Source: Capsaspora owczarzaki ATCC 30864 (taxonomy: Eukaryota > Opisthokonta > Filasterea). Taken from it: DNA of 64,000 bases. Within the stretch, counting starts at the first letter, position 1; each line of letters begins with the position of its first letter. Below the pieces are notes generated by a model. The model saw only the letters and a list, made by a program, of their open reading frames with translations. It searched no databases and had not been told where the DNA came from. The DNA lies in contig NW_011887294.1 in assembly GCF_000151315.2 (NCBI RefSeq), positions 2,359,885-2,423,884 of the forward strand. Reading direction: 5' to 3'. This document shows positions 10,032 through 23,100 of this stretch, piece after piece. A program made the translations under genes and the position numbers.

Positions 10032-12736
10032 CACCGGAATAAAGTGCACAATTCCTACTCTCCTCCCCAACCCTCTCCACGCCAGCATTGCAAATCACAA
10101 ACGGCTATACCTTGCACGGTAACCGATGTGTGCTTAACATGAAGCAAGTCGGCAACGTTGGAGGCAGTTGTCAGCGTCTGCTCCACATGAGAAATCCATT
10201 TCGCGCCCTCCAGACTGGAGAGCCAGCTACGGTCAGAAGTCAAAAAGGTCTTTGGAGTCACTGAAACACAAAAAAGCAATGTCAACAACAACGGGGGGGA
10301 GGAGAGAAAGGAAAACCAGAACATCAGAATCGATCAAGCACCTACAATCCATGCCATCCAGCAATCCATCATGAAATAACACTTACCTCCCATGCAGAGC
10401 TCTTGCAAGTGCAAAAAGCTGTCGCGTAGGGCAGCGTGGGTCGGCACAGAACTGGAGACGTTGACAATGGTGTGCGGGCCAGAGGAGGCGATCGCCATGG
10501 CAGACATGTAGACAACCAGATCGTCGTTGGCGGACAGGGCAGACAGGGACTGAGATGAGATGGGTGCTGTGCCACTGGCAGCAGTGTTCGAAGCTGCGCC
10601 GGGAGGCGGGAGCGGAAGGGCCGACCGTGTCAGTGTGGCCATGGTGAGCGGCGACGACCAGCACCAAGTGGGGATCCTTCCATCTTGAAACCGTAAAGCA
10701 GCTGCAGCGAGTTGCGCGTCTGTGATGGCGGCCGGCACGCACAAAAACGGGGGGAGCGTGTCACAAACGGAAAAGTCAACGTTCGCGCGTGAAATGCGCC
10801 ACAGCAAGTCGCGGTCGGCATGGCAGCGATGCACCTCCCAAGCCAGCTCGAATAGGCGGCGTTGGTAGTAAGGCACGAGTGCGGGATTGAGGTCGCCCGT
10901 TTCGCTGCGTTCGGAGAGCTTGCGCTGGTGAGTGGCCTCTCCCACTGAGAGAGATGGAGAGGATGAGCCGATGCCCGACAGCTTGACCCGTTGTGTGAGC
11001 TTGACAGCTTCTGGGGAAGGCGGCTCGGGCTCTTGTAGAGTGCTGGAGCTGCGGCTTCTGCCAGGGAACCGACTGGCAAGCGACGAACGCTTGGCTGCCT
11101 TTTTCCGTTTTGTACCAAAGGTGCCGCCGCCGCTCGCGGTGCCCAGCGTGTCCAGCGCCAGACTGCTCCCGGGTGCAGACTCTGTGTCGCTAGAGTGACC
11201 GCTGCTCTCGTCTTCCGGGATGGCAGTGCTGAGTACAAAGGAGGCTCCAGAGCTGTGCGAGCGACGCACTGTAGCTTGGTGCGTCGACGACGGAGCGGGT
11301 GTGTTTCCAGAGCTGGCACCCTCTAGCTCCGAGGGTGGTGTGACGGCAGAATCTGGCACCAACGCGCGAATGCATGCATCTGTGACGCGTCGTAGGTCCT
11401 GAGGGGAGATCGACTGGTCGCCGGCAACGGTATTCGTCGACGATCGCACAAGTGAGTGTCGGACCTTGACCACTTCCTCGTAAACGTCCACTGGCGGTCG
11501 GTAATCGAAGGCAAACAAGCGACTGGCAGATGTTGGGAAGGCGTAGTGAAAGAGCGCGTTGACGAGCCGGATGGCCTGGAACCGTGGTGTATTAGCAAAC
11601 ACGAATTTAAACTGTCGCCAATCCTAGAGGGGGCGTTGGGGAGGGGGGGGGTGTCGAGACAATGAAAGAGATGCGAAATGCTTGTTTGGTGAGCATGGGA
11701 CTTGTTGACAACACAAGCGAGAAAAAAAAAACCCCCCTGCCTCAAACAAACAAAAAAAAAAAACGTACTTTGCAACGGACTTCGATGGCGTTCAATGCAG
11801 CAGAGGATTCCGGCAACATTGCATCCAAGCGGGTGCGTTTGCCATTGATAATCTTGTAGATGCGTACGATGCAGGTCAGCGGGACGTCGTTCTCGTCAAA
11901 CGTCTAAGATTTTCGAGTCCAAGGTCAGAATGGTTCAAGGCTTCGGGTTTGGTTCCGCGCCCCCCCCCCCCACACACACACACACACACACGCTCGAGCC
12001 CGCTCGATCATGACTTGATTAACCTTGCAAAAAGCTGCGTTGAGAGCTTCAAAACAAAAAATGGATCGACCTGCAACGGGAAGGCGAGAGATTGATGGCG
12101 CGACAGACTCACCGAGCTGGCGCCAGTGCCATGGGTGTACGAGGATCCCTCTGTTGCGACGAATGCCATGCGGTAGTTGGTGACGAACAGCGAGCCCGAG
12201 ACGCCGGATTCCAGTGAGCACGTATTGAAGCCCTCCACAAACTCGGCCGAGCTGATCGTCACCTCGCCAGCCAGCAGCGTCGGGGTCGACGCGCGATCAA
12301 ACACTTGCTGTCAAATTCGCAGATGCACGGGGTTTTGGTTGGGGGGTTTTTGTTTGGGCAGCGTTAGAAATAAAAATTCAATGCAAAATCAATGAAGAAG
12401 AGGAAAAATCAAAGGAGAAAAAAAAAAAAAAAAGACGACCGCCGACTGCAATTCCAAAGTCAGTCAAACGCAACAGCGCACCTTCATTCTGGCCGACAGA
12501 GCCTTCTCGGTCTGCTGCTGGAGCTCGACGTCAATCTCCTCCTCGGGCTCGAGGGCAATCTGCTGTCGCTTGGGAGCAGGCGGGTTGGGCACCGCTGCTT
12601 GTTGCCGCTCAAATGCCTCGGAATCGTCGCTGCCATCGCCCGCCTGAGCCGCTGCTGCGGGGTCGCTCTCCTCGTGCAGGTCGGCAGAGAACATGTCCAG
12701 CGCGATGAACATCCCAGCCGGGTGCAGGCCAGCCAT
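8905..12736 (-). CDS. Myotubularin-related pseudophosphatase (MTMR10/11/12-like)
   Basis: Exons 12736-12482, 12307-12113, 11903-11769, 11623-10387, 10260-10111 and 9919-8905 give about 995 residues. Exons 2-3 form the PH-GRAM domain (SGSLFVTNYRMAF, VPLTCIVRIYKI). Exon 4 has the myotubularin motifs LLWRISRANVDFSVCDTLPP and GRIPTWCW, after a long Ser-rich insert. The last exon has FLLFLDCVHQIMTQYP and CLFGTFVSNSDKDR. Active myotubularins carry HCSDGWDRT. Here the splice gives SVTVQGEHPRDSGCLIASL at that place, so the catalytic Cys and Arg are gone. Such members act as partners of active 3-phosphoinositide phosphatases. The frame breaks once near 9840: DPFYRKLQ and GFELLIEHEW are in different frames and align to the family only if one G is missing from the run CAGG. 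Confidence 0.9.
10001..10028. repeat. Poly(A) run in a myotubularin intron
   Basis: Twenty-eight A on the plus strand, so a T run on the sense strand of the intron before the last myotubularin exon. It may serve as the polypyrimidine tract. Confidence 0.9.
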
Positions 12737-13071
12737 CGGATGTGGAAGGAAACTGGGCGATTGGGGAAATAGACTGAGCTGAAGCAAACAGAAATGTGAA
12801 TTCCCCAATCCAGCCAATGCAGGCGGAAGGAGGCGGGGGGGGGGGGGCGCGCGCATGCATCAAGTACAGTCGATTGAACACGGTACGCTTGGTCTATGGT
12901 GCAGTACAACTCGAAGGGTTGGTTGGGGGATGGAAGCAACGGGTCAGTTGAAAGCGATGGACCTCGTCTTCTTCTGTTGTTTTTTCCCACCTCATCCTTT
13001 CATTCAATCGTCCACTCATCTTTTTTTATCACTATTATTATTACTACTATTCTTTTTTGCTTTCACATCCA

Positions 13072-16000
13072 ATGTTTTCGGCTGTGCGCACAGCTGCGGC
13101 GCGGTCGACTGTGGTTGTAACATTGCCTCGTTCTTGTTCGTCTTTGTCTTTGTCTTCGTCTTCCATTGCCGCCGCTGCTGCCGCGTCGATTGCCCTGCCT
13201 CGGTCACCCCTTGTCGTCGATGCAGCGTCGACTCCCGCACGCCGCGCCGTCTCATCGCTTGCTGCCTCGGCTCCATCCACAGCAGCATCAGCAGCAGCAT
13301 CAGCACGCGGCAGGACGGCGATGACGGGCGCTACCTCCACCACTGCGACTGCTCTGCCGACTGCCAGTCCACCTGTGCTTGTGCATGGCCATCTAGTGTT
13401 TGTTCCGCTTGGCCGTGCAGCAACGGCGTCCCTACAGCAGCAGCAGCAGCAGCAGCCGCGGAGGGGCTTCTCGTCGCTCGCCTCGCGCTTCATGGCGCCG
13501 CGCAAGCCGCCGCCACCGCCCGGCTCTGGCAAGGGCTCCAAGACGGATCTTCCTGGATTCCTCGTGCTAGGGCCCACACCGGATCCCAAGGTACAGCCGT
13601 CCTGTCCCCCCCCCCCCAAACTTTGACCCCCTGTTTTTGCTTCCTCACTCTGAACGCCAGAGCATGAAAACGCGGACGTTTTTTGTTTTTTTTTTTCCAC
13701 TATTTCTTGACTTTTTTTTTTTTTTTTTCGAGATCTTTTTTCTTTCTTTTTTTTTTCCGTCGTTGTTGTTTTTCAACATTGCTTTTGTCTCGATTGTTTC
13801 GATCAACAACCGAGCGAGTTATCATCTCTGCACTAGTTTTGCGTTGACGTTGAAATGGAAGCATCGCCTGCATGTGGGCTCAGTGATTGAAAACGAAACC
13901 TTTTGTTTGTTTCTTTCTTTCTTTCTTTCTGAGAAAATTACATCAAGCATCAAACTCTGAGTGCTTTTGCTTGTCGCGTCGAGCGAGCTACATTGGCTTT
14001 TTGCACTCGCAGCCTTCTTGCCCGTTTCTCCTTTTGCTTTTTGTTGCTTTGACGAAAACGCAAACTGACTCATTTCCCCCGGTTCTCGTTGTTGGCTCAG
14101 AAACACAAACTACCCACGCCAATGAGCACCTCGGAAGCTCGAGACCTAGTCGCAGCCAGTCCAAAAGTACTCCTGATGGCGCGTCGGGCGCCGTTCTGCG
14201 GGCTTGGCGTGCGATGGCATCTTCCATCATCCCATGCGTTCGTGGCTGCAGTGCGCAAAAACGCCGTGAACGGTGTTGCCCTCATGGGTGTGTTTGCGCT
14301 CAAGGACTCTGACGCCGTGCCTTTTGTCGCCGACGAAACCGAGTGGCTCTATCAAGTCAAAGACGCCGACAAGATTCACAAAGTTGGCGCGCTGTTGCGT
14401 GTCGCGATCGTCCACGATGAATCCGACGATTCTCCTGTCATTCTGCATGCCAATTTTACCTGGTCTCGGTACGTCGCTCTTGATGTCGTGCGATTCATGC
14501 GTTTGTGCTTTTGAACGAGAGAGGTTTGTCGGTGATGCTGACATCCCCATTTTGTTGTGGATGTGGTGTCTGGTTGTTGCTATTGTGTCAACTTTGGGCC
14601 TGCAGCGTGTCGCTCCAAAATGTCGTCAGCGTCAGGCCTTGGCAGGGCACCGTGTCGCTTCATCCCGACTTTCCCGTGGATGCCCAAGACCCATCCATCC
14701 AAGCAAATACTACGATGCTGTTCGAGTATTTCCAACGTTATTTGGAATCTGGACAATCTATTCTCCGCGAATTGCTGATGGGCGAACACTCTCGCATGCC
14801 TAGCAACACGGCACCAAGCATTATCGGCTATATGGCGCTCTCTGTCATCAATCCCCCTCTGAAGGTGTTCCAAACGGTCTTCCAAGAGCCTGATTTTGCC
14901 TTCCGAACCGTTTCGATTGCGTACCTCGTGCGTGATGCCATTGCTCAGATGGAGACGGCGCGCAATCTCCAACAAAAAATGCAGGAAAAGCAATCGACCA
15001 TGATGCGGCGCCAGGCCATGCTCGAGAGCATGCGCATGCTCAAGCAAGAACTTGGTGAAAATGTACGACATTAGTGGAGGCTCGTGTGTTTTTGTTCCTT
15101 TTTCTGTCTGTTTTGCGCATGGGGGGCGGTCGTTTGGCTTGAGTTTGTTTGGCTTGAGTGCGTTCCATTGAATTTCTGATTCTCACTTTGAGGTTTTCTT
15201 TTTCCCCTCTCGATCAATCTCACCCTTTTTACGTTCTCGACGTGCAGAAAGACGCCGGACTTGTCGAAAAGTATCGAAAACGCCTGGCTGGCAAGCGAGT
15301 GCCCGTGGAGGCGTTGACGATCATTCACGAGCAAATCAGCAAGCTACTGAGCGAGGACGATCACCCCTCGGAATTGAGCACTGCTCGTGCTTACCTCGAT
15401 TGGCTGACCTGCCTTCCTTGGGGAATCGCCACACCGTACGATTTTGTGTCTTGTTGTTGCGGTTTTTTTTTTCCTCCTTTTTCGTTCCCTGTTGTTGACT
15501 CGTGACTTGATCTTTCTCATTCTCCTCCCCCCCCACACCGACCTCCACTCCTCCACCTCCTTTACCACGCACACAGCGAACGAATCGATATTGCGGAAGC
15601 CGCGCGCATCCTCGATGCGGAACACTATGGCATGAAGGAAGTCAAGGACAGGATTCTCGAGTTTGTCTCGGTGAGCTCTTTGCGCGATCGCAACGTGTCC
15701 GGCAAGATTTTGTGCCTTGTCGGCCCGCCTGGTGTTGGCAAAACAAGCATTGCCAAGTCCATTGCGAACGCCCTCAACCGCAAATACCACCGCATCTCTT
15801 TGGGTGGTGTGCACGATGTCAGCGAGATCAAGGGTCACCGAAGAACCTACGTGGCGGCGCTCCCCGGTCGTATTGTTGCTGCTCTGAAGGCTGTTCAAGT
15901 GGAGAATCCGTTGATTGTTCTGGACGAAATCGACAAGCTCGGCCAACGTGGCATGCACGGCGATCCAGGCTCCGCCCTGCTTGAGCTGCTCGACCCCGAA

Positions 16001-17667
16001 CAAAACCGCAACTTCCTCGATCACTACCTCGATGTGCCGCTGGACATGTCAAAGACCATGTTTGTCTGCACGGCCAACTCGCTCAGCACCATCAGCGCTC
16101 CCCTGCTCAACCGCATGGAGGTTGTCGAGCTGAGCGGCTATGTCTTTGAAGAGAAGCTGGCAATCGCCAAGCAGTACATTCTACCCAAAGCACGCCGTGA
16201 AGCCGGTCTGCTCGACGCTGGCGTCACCATCACCGACGAAGCACTCGCGGAGCTCGTCAACTGCTACTCGCGCGAAAATGGTGTGCGTGAGCTCCAGCGC
16301 AACATTGAAAAGGTCTACAACAAGGCCGCTTTCAACATCAAGTCACTTTTGGATGCCGGTGGCGCATCGGGCAGCCAATCGAGCACGTCTGCGACCAGCG
16401 TCGGCGGCTCGGCATCAGCGTTGTCCGCAGCTGCTGGTGAATCGTACCCACCGCCGCGTCGTTCGGTTGCTGCGGTAGCTTCCACTTCCTGGATGGCCCA
16501 ATCGGCTGCACTCGACTCTGTGTCTCGCTCTGATCTACCCTCAGAAGGCACTGCCATGCTCTCCCGGCGAGGTGGTGCAGGCAAAACCCCGACTGTCGAC
16601 ATTAGCGAAATTCCCGAGTTCAGCCCCGAGGAAAGCGTGAAACGTCAACAACAGTACGAAGTCGAACAGCAGCTTCGCGCAAAGGACCACGCCGAGTTCC
16701 TGCGCCAACGCATGTCCAAGCTTCCTGCCATTGTCATCACACCTGAGAACCTAGCAGACTTTATTGGCCCTGCTCGTTTCGACCGCCTCGAGACGTTGTT
16801 CGAGGTCAACCCTGTTGGTGTTGTGACTGGTCTTGCTTATACTGAGATGGGTAGGTTTCCATTTGTGCTTTTGGCATTTTCTTGCTTTTCTTTCTTGCTT
16901 TTCTTTCTTGCTTTTTTTTTTCTTTCTTTTCTTGTTGAACCTCAAGATTCACTGACTGATTTTGGCTTTTCTGCTCCTTTGATGTCCGCTTGCATTTGCA
17001 ACGCTGTCGTGATTTTTGCTCAGGCGGCGCGGCGTTGCCCATGGAAGCAGTCGTCACTCGGATTCACGAAGAATCCGGCAAGAGCTCGCTCGTGGTGACG
17101 GGTCAACTTGGCGACGTCATGTCTGAAAGCACAAAGGTTGCGCACTCGTTCGCCAAATCGTTCATGGTTCGCCACTTCCCCTCGAACACGGCTTTGCAAC
17201 GATCAGACATTCACCTGCACGCGCCTTCTGGCGCCATCAAGAAGGACGGCCCCTCGGCCGGCATTGTGCTTGCCTCCATGCTCCTGTCCATTGCCCTCGA
17301 CACTCCAGTACCGAGCAAGTTTGCCCTTTCGGGAGAGTTGATTGTAACGGGCAAGGTTATGGCCGTTGGCGGACTCAAAGAAAAGCTCGTCGGCGCTTCA
17401 CGCACGCAGGCCACGCATATCGTCTTCCCTCACGCTTGCTACGCGCAGTTCATGATGGTGCCCGAGTTTTTGCGCAACCGATTCACTGTTTCCTTTGTCA
17501 AGTCGTACGATGACGTGTTTTTGTTGCTCTTCCCCGAGCACGCGTCCAAGGTCTTCCCCGACCGCGATGCGAGCACTATTCTGACCATCCCCGCCAAGCC
17601 TGTCGCGGTTGCTTCAGCTGCACCCGCACATACCGTCCCAGAGGCAGCGGCACCGTCCGTGGTGTAA
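13072..17667 (+). CDS. LONP1: Mitochondrial Lon protease
   Basis: Exons 13072-13590, 14101-14468, 14606-15062, 15248-15435, 15577-16850 and 17024-17667 join in phase to 1149 residues. The first ATG gives [12 protein letters not shown], an Arg/Ser/Ala-rich mitochondrial presequence. Exons 2-3 are the N-terminal substrate-binding region, exon 4 the helical linker ending [11 protein letters not shown]. Exon 5 is the AAA+ module with Walker [10 protein letters not shown] (about 559), Walker [10 protein letters not shown] and sensor region. Exon 6 is the peptidase with the Ser of KDGPSAG (about 1011) and the Lys of LKEKLVGAS. Lon degrades oxidised and unassembled matrix proteins and binds mtDNA. 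A Ser-rich insert of about 100 residues separates the AAA lid from the protease domain. It is divergent from the myotubularin gene, with about 335 bp between. Confidence 0.95.
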
Positions 17668-17961
17668 ACCGATTGTGCTTTCATTCAACGCTTCTGTATT
17701 GCTTCAACAATGAAATGTATTTTGCCATCTGCGAGCAGGGTATGAGCAGAAGAAGGTTGCAACGAACGATGCCAACACCAACACGAGCTCCCAAAGCCCC
17801 ATTCCAACACAAATACTCGCTCCATTGCACCTGAGTACAGTACCTCAGCCATGCACATGCACGAATCACCTTTTCCCCTCAGAGTAGTAACTGTGTTTGG
17901 TAAAAGTCAACGGATTACTCTTTTTTTCCTTGTTTTTTTTTTTTTTTTTTTTTTTTTCAAT
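17668..17961. other. Intergenic region, ends in a poly(T) run
   Basis: About 290 bp between Lon and ABI. A T run sits just before the ABI start codon (17933-17957). No promoter motif stands out. Confidence 0.5.
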
Positions 17962-18548
17962 ATGCCTCCGATCATTGCCGACGCCGGCGCGGCGACGAGC
18001 GAGGCCGTGCAGCAGGTGGCAATCCAGGTGGCGCCGACCGTGCAAGCGCTGCAGACGAGTGCCAAGTCGCTGGGCGACCTTGCCGTGTACTGCGCCCAGA
18101 CTGCAGCAACCAAGCCAGCGCAAGCGTCGACGGAATCGCGCAAGTTCGCGGTCGACGCGCTCTCTGCCGTCGCGTACCAGGTCAACGCCGCAGCCCAGGC
18201 AATCGTCAACCTGCTCAACGTCCAGACCGACGCCATGGAGCTCCTCACCCTCCGCACCAGCTCACTCCAAGCGGTAAGGCGAATGGAACAGGCCCGCAAC
18301 TCACACACAAAAAAAAAAAAAAAAAAAAAAAAAAAACAGAACAAAAAATACGAATCTGTCGCTTCTCGTTGGTCTGCCGAGCCGAGTGCCCCAAAGTCAG
18401 ACCGTGCCACTGCTGCTCTCGTGTTGGCCGCTATGAACGAGTTGGGTCGATTGGGAGGAGAAGGGACGAGTCTGACGTCAGCACGGGCGCAACAACGCGA
18501 TTGAAACGGGCTCAAAGTCAATAACAATCCAGCCAAAAAGCCAAAAAG

Positions 18549-18597
<49 letters not shown>

Positions 18598-19981
18598 TCA
18601 CTTTTTGTTTTCTGTTTATGTTGGCCAACTTTTGCATGGTTTTGTTTTTTTGGATGATAGAAATTGCAAATGGCACATGCGAGTGCTGGCATGGACGTGT
18701 ACACCAACTTGCTGGTCGAGCGCTGCTTTGATCGCGTGCCAAAGGCGCAAAAGCTGATTGGTAAGGCGGAGCTGAATGCAAGCATCTCCCTCTGGTTTTC
18801 ATGCAGTCACCCTGACGTAGTGTTGGTTGGTGTGATTGGTTGTTTTTGTTTGATCATTGTTTGCTTGCACAGCCTCTCAGGTTCCGCAGCTGGAAGTCAA
18901 AACCCCGCTGACGAACGGGCGATGCCGCGTCAACTTTGGTCTGCTGGACGGCGTCGGTGTCGGAGGCGCGCGCACCAGCACTTCGTTTGGTGACGATGAC
19001 AGCGGCGTGCCGGACGACAGGATGCGCCACGGCACTATTTCTGGTCGCTCTGCTCGCCAGGCGGCTGCTCGCAAGACAGTAGTTGGCCCGCCTGCACAAT
19101 CGGTCGTCGCTCCCAGCGCACCTGCCTCGTTTGTGGCGCCGACCGCTCCTTCTGGCTTTAAAGCCCCGACCGCTCCAGTTGCTCCAGCCGCTCCAGTTGC
19201 ACCGGCCGCACCGATTGCGCCTGCTGCACCGGCCGCACCGATTGCGCCTGCTGCTCCGTTCATTGCACCCAGCACTCCAGCCTTTGCTCCAGCTCCCTCT
19301 GTGGCTGCTGCTCCAGTCGCGAAACAAGCTCCTCCCACCTTGTCAAAGCCTCAAGGTGTCCCACCAGTCAAGCCGAAGCCGCTCTCTCAGACAACCATCC
19401 CGCCGCCGCCTGTTGAAGAGTTTGTTCCTCCGCCGCCCGTCGCAGAATTTGTGCCGCCTCCGCCACCTGTCGAAGAGTTTGTTCCCCCGCCGCCTGCCGT
19501 GGAGGAGTTTGTGCCGCCACCACCGCCTGTCGAGATGGACTTGCCTCCGCCGCCACCGCCGGACATGGATGAAATGCCGCCGCCGCCTCCGCCAGCCGAC
19601 GACGACATTCCCCCACCGCCAATGCCCGAAGAGGCTCCTCCACCGCCAGCCCCTGCCCCCGCCCCTGTGCCTGCAGCGCCTGCACTTCCACGTGGACGCA
19701 TGATGTACGATTGGGCCGCACAGAAGGCCGACGAAATCTCCGTGTCCGAGGGCGACATTATTGAGATTATCCTCAAGAACGAAGACGGGTACGGTGCATT
19801 GTTAAGAGGGAGGATTGCTTCTGGTGCAAGGGGCGTGGCTTCTTTTGGTTTGCGACTCATCGAGGTGCTTTGTTTCTTTTGTTGCATTTGTTTCTTTGTT
19901 TGGTTCCACAGTTGGTGGCAAGCTCGTATTCCCGGTGGTCCCGAAGGCCTGCTTCCTTACAATTACATTGCCGAGATTTGA
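17962..19981 (+). CDS. ABI: Abl interactor (ABI), SCAR/WAVE complex subunit
   Basis: Exons 17962-18273, 18661-18760, 18873-19788 and 19912-19981 join in phase to 465 residues. The N-terminal helical part has AVAYQVNAAAQAIVNLLNVQ, matching the ABI homology region that packs against SCAR/WAVE. A Pro/Ala-rich centre follows, with PTAP/PVAP-type repeats and many PPPPP blocks with acidic spacers. The C-terminus is an SH3 domain: MYDWAAQKADEISVSEGD, then KNEDGWWQARIPGG and GLLPYNYIAEI. The in-phase donor before GTACGG restores the conserved DGWW. ABI links SCAR/WAVE and the Arp2/3 complex to signalling at the cell cortex. Intron 1 holds two very long A runs. Confidence 0.92.
18309..18336 (+). repeat. 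Poly(A) run in ABI intron 1
   Basis: Twenty-eight consecutive A on the sense strand, just downstream of the donor at 18274. Confidence 0.9.
18553..18593 (+). repeat. Second poly(A) run in ABI intron 1
   Basis: About 41 consecutive A on the sense strand, the longest homopolymer in the window. Its length in the given sequence may be inexact. Confidence 0.9.
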
Positions 19982-20177
19982 ACAGTTGTTTTGTTTGTGT
20001 CCCTTTTTGAACAGTCCTATGGCGCGTGTGTGTGTGTGAATGTGTGTGAATGTGTGCCTTGTACTGTTCACATTGTCTTTCGCCCTCCTCCCACTCAATT
20101 ACACATTGACATGAATGCGCTCTTTTTTAATCATTTCATCCGATATCTCTTCACTCTTCACTCTACACATCCTCTCA

Positions 20178-23100
20178 ATGTCGGACGTTCTGTCATTCGA
20201 TGCGTTGCGGCTCGATCCGCGGCTGCAGCGCGCCATTGCCAAGCTCGGCTGGTCGCGCCCAACGCTCATCCAGGTAACCCCCCCACCGTCCCCTCATACT
20301 CCAATCACCACGCCAGGCTCTCTCTCTCTCTCCCTTCCATTGCATGCCGTGGCCTGGCTGAGGCGCTGAGCTCCCGCAGCGGAGGGGTGACTGCACCACA
20401 TGGACCGCGTCCGTCTTGCTTTGCGCACACATGGCTGCACGCACAGCGACCATGCTCAGTCCGCCCGCCCGCCCCCTGAACCCTCGCACGATACTGGCAC
20501 ATTCGCACAACAGCGTTGAGCGCAATCAACCGGGATGGAGTGGTGGTTGGTGGTTTTGCGCGCGCACTTGTCTCGTGTGTCTCACTCCTGTTCTCATCGC
20601 TGCGTCGCTCTGGGGTCACAGGCCAAAGCAATCCCGCTCGCTCTGCAGGGCAAGGACATCCTGGCGCGCGCTCGCACGGGCTCTGGCAAGACGGCGGCGT
20701 ATGCCATCCCAGTCATCCAGCGCATTCTGGCAGACACGGCCGCCGCGGCGATCGCGGTCGAGCAGGTCCAAGACGGCGCTTCGGCGGCCTCGGCGACTTC
20801 GAATGCTGCGCGTAGCGGCAGCAGCAACAAGCAGCAAGGCAAGAACGCTGGCACGGGCGGCAAGAAGAATGTCTCCAATGCAGCGTCGGCGGCCGTTGCT
20901 TCCTCAAGCCATGCATCTCCAGCTGGAGCAAGCGTCAAGGCGATCGTGCTCGTCCCCACGCGCGAACTCAGTCTCCAGGCCAAGCAGAATTTCAAGGACT
21001 TGACGCAGTACTGCTCTCGAGAGGTGACTGCGGTCGAGCTGGCCGGAGATACATCGGCAACGGCGATTGAGGCGCAACGGCATGAGCTGCTCGCCAACCC
21101 CGACATTGTGATTGGCACGCCGAGTCGTATTGTCGCGCACATTGAGGCCGGACACTTGGATGTGCGCACCTCGCTTCAGATGATTGTCGTCGACGAGGCC
21201 GATCTCGTTTTCGGCTTTGGCTACGAAAATGACATTAAAACGCTGCTGCGCCACCTCCCCCGCATTGTCCAGGCCTTCCTGATGTCAGCCACCTTGAGCC
21301 CCGATGTTGACTCACTCAAGAGACTGATGTTGCACTCGCCTGTCATTCTCAAGCTGCAAGAATCCCAACTTCCCGATGCCGATCGGCTGATGCAATACGT
21401 GATCAAGTAACGTTGTTGAGAGGTTTTGTTGTGGTTTTTGCTGTGGTTGGGGGGGGGGTTGGGAAGGGGGAAAGGGGCGGGCGGGGAAGTGTGTGTATGG
21501 GGATGCATTGAAGGATTCTTGCAGCTGGATTTGGTTTCTCACGCGGGGATCATTTCGTTTCCATGCAGATGCGACATGAACGACAAATTCCTTCTCGTCT
21601 TCACCTTCTTGAAGCTGCGCCTGCTTCGCGGGAAAACAATCATTTTTGTGAATGACGTCGATCGTTGCTACCGTGTCAAGTTGTTCTTGGAGCAGTTTGG
21701 CATTCGCGCCTGCGTCTTGAATTCCGAGCTTCCGCAAAACTCTCGGTATGCAACATGTAGCGGTCTCTCACCCGCATCGATCGCATGTGTGCTTCATCTC
21801 CATGTGATTGGATTTTGTGTTTTTGTTTTTTGCATCTCACCATGTCGCATCTGCTTCTGGTACAGTTATCATATTGTCCAGGAATTCAATCGAGGCGTGT
21901 ACGATTATATTATTGCCACGGACGAGCACGACAGCAACTCGCAAGTTGACGACTCGGATTCGGACTCGGACAATGACGAAGAAGAGTCCAACGAGACTGC
22001 CGAAACGGACACTGTTGAGGCGGTGTTTGAGAATGACGACGACGCCGAGCAGGCCACAACCACTGCGACTGCGAGTGCTGAACCCGTTGCCACTGCCGCC
22101 GCCAGCAAGGGCAAAGCGCAGCAACGCCCGAAGCGAAAGGCTGGGCGCAAGGCCGGCGCTGATTCAGAGTACGGTGTCGCGCGTGGCATCGACTTCCAGA
22201 ACGTCAGCAACGTTATTAACTTTGACTTTCCCGAAACTGCACGATCGTACGTGCATCGCGTCGGCCGAACCGCTCGTGGTGACAAGAGCGGCCAGTCTCT
22301 GTCTCTCATTGCACCCGAGGATGAAGGCCGGCTCGCCATCGTTCAGCGCAAGCTTTCGAGTACGTCCCAGCGACTTGCTTTCATTGGTGGTGGAGGCCAG
22401 TCGGTACGATTTTTTTTCTTTTTTGCATTTGTACTGTAGCTAATGGTGCTTGAATCTGCTTTGGCTTTGATTGATGGCATAGAGCACAATTCTGGACACA
22501 AGTTCCAGCAATTCCAGTTTGCCATGCATGAGATTGCCGCCTTTCGTTATCGTGCGGCCGATGCTCTCCGCGCCGTCACAGCGGCTTCAGTCAAGGAGGC
22601 CCGATTGAAGGAAATCAAGAATGAAATTTTTAATTCCCAAAAGCTCAAGGTAATAACAAGTGTTTGGGAGAGGAGGGTGCTTTTTGACAATTTTTTGGTT
22701 CAATGCGTTGAAACAAAAAAAAACCTCATGCTTTGGTTTTGTTCCGCTTCGGCTTTTGTTTTCTCTGCGGCCAGGCGTACTTTGAAGACAATCCCAAAGA
22801 CTTGGAAGCTCTCCGCCACGACAAGCCTTCGCATCCTGCGCGAATCCAAGCACATCTCAAGCACATCCCCTCTTACCTCATGCCCGAGTCGCTTATGAAG
22901 AAGAAGCTGGCACCTGCGGCAACTTCGGAGGCGGCTGCTATGGCTGTCGATGGTGAGGCGGCCGAAGAGGCACCCGAAGCAGAGGAAGACCTTGCAGCAA
23001 GCGAGCCGAAGCCGAACACCAAACACCGTGGAAAGCAACCCCATCGCGGCATGAAGGTAAAGCCGAATAAGAACGCGCGCTTTTTTTTTTCTTCTTCTTC

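Noticed and set aside
11940-12070. Possible extra exon in the myotubularin GRAM region
   Set aside because: An acceptor-like site exists near 12072, but direct joining of 12113 to 11903 gives the expected GRAM sequence (GTGASS to TFDENDVPL), and the extra stretch is unlike the family.
13057-13071. Longer N-terminus for Lon
   Set aside because: The upstream start is TTG. The ATG at 13072 gives a normal mitochondrial presequence.
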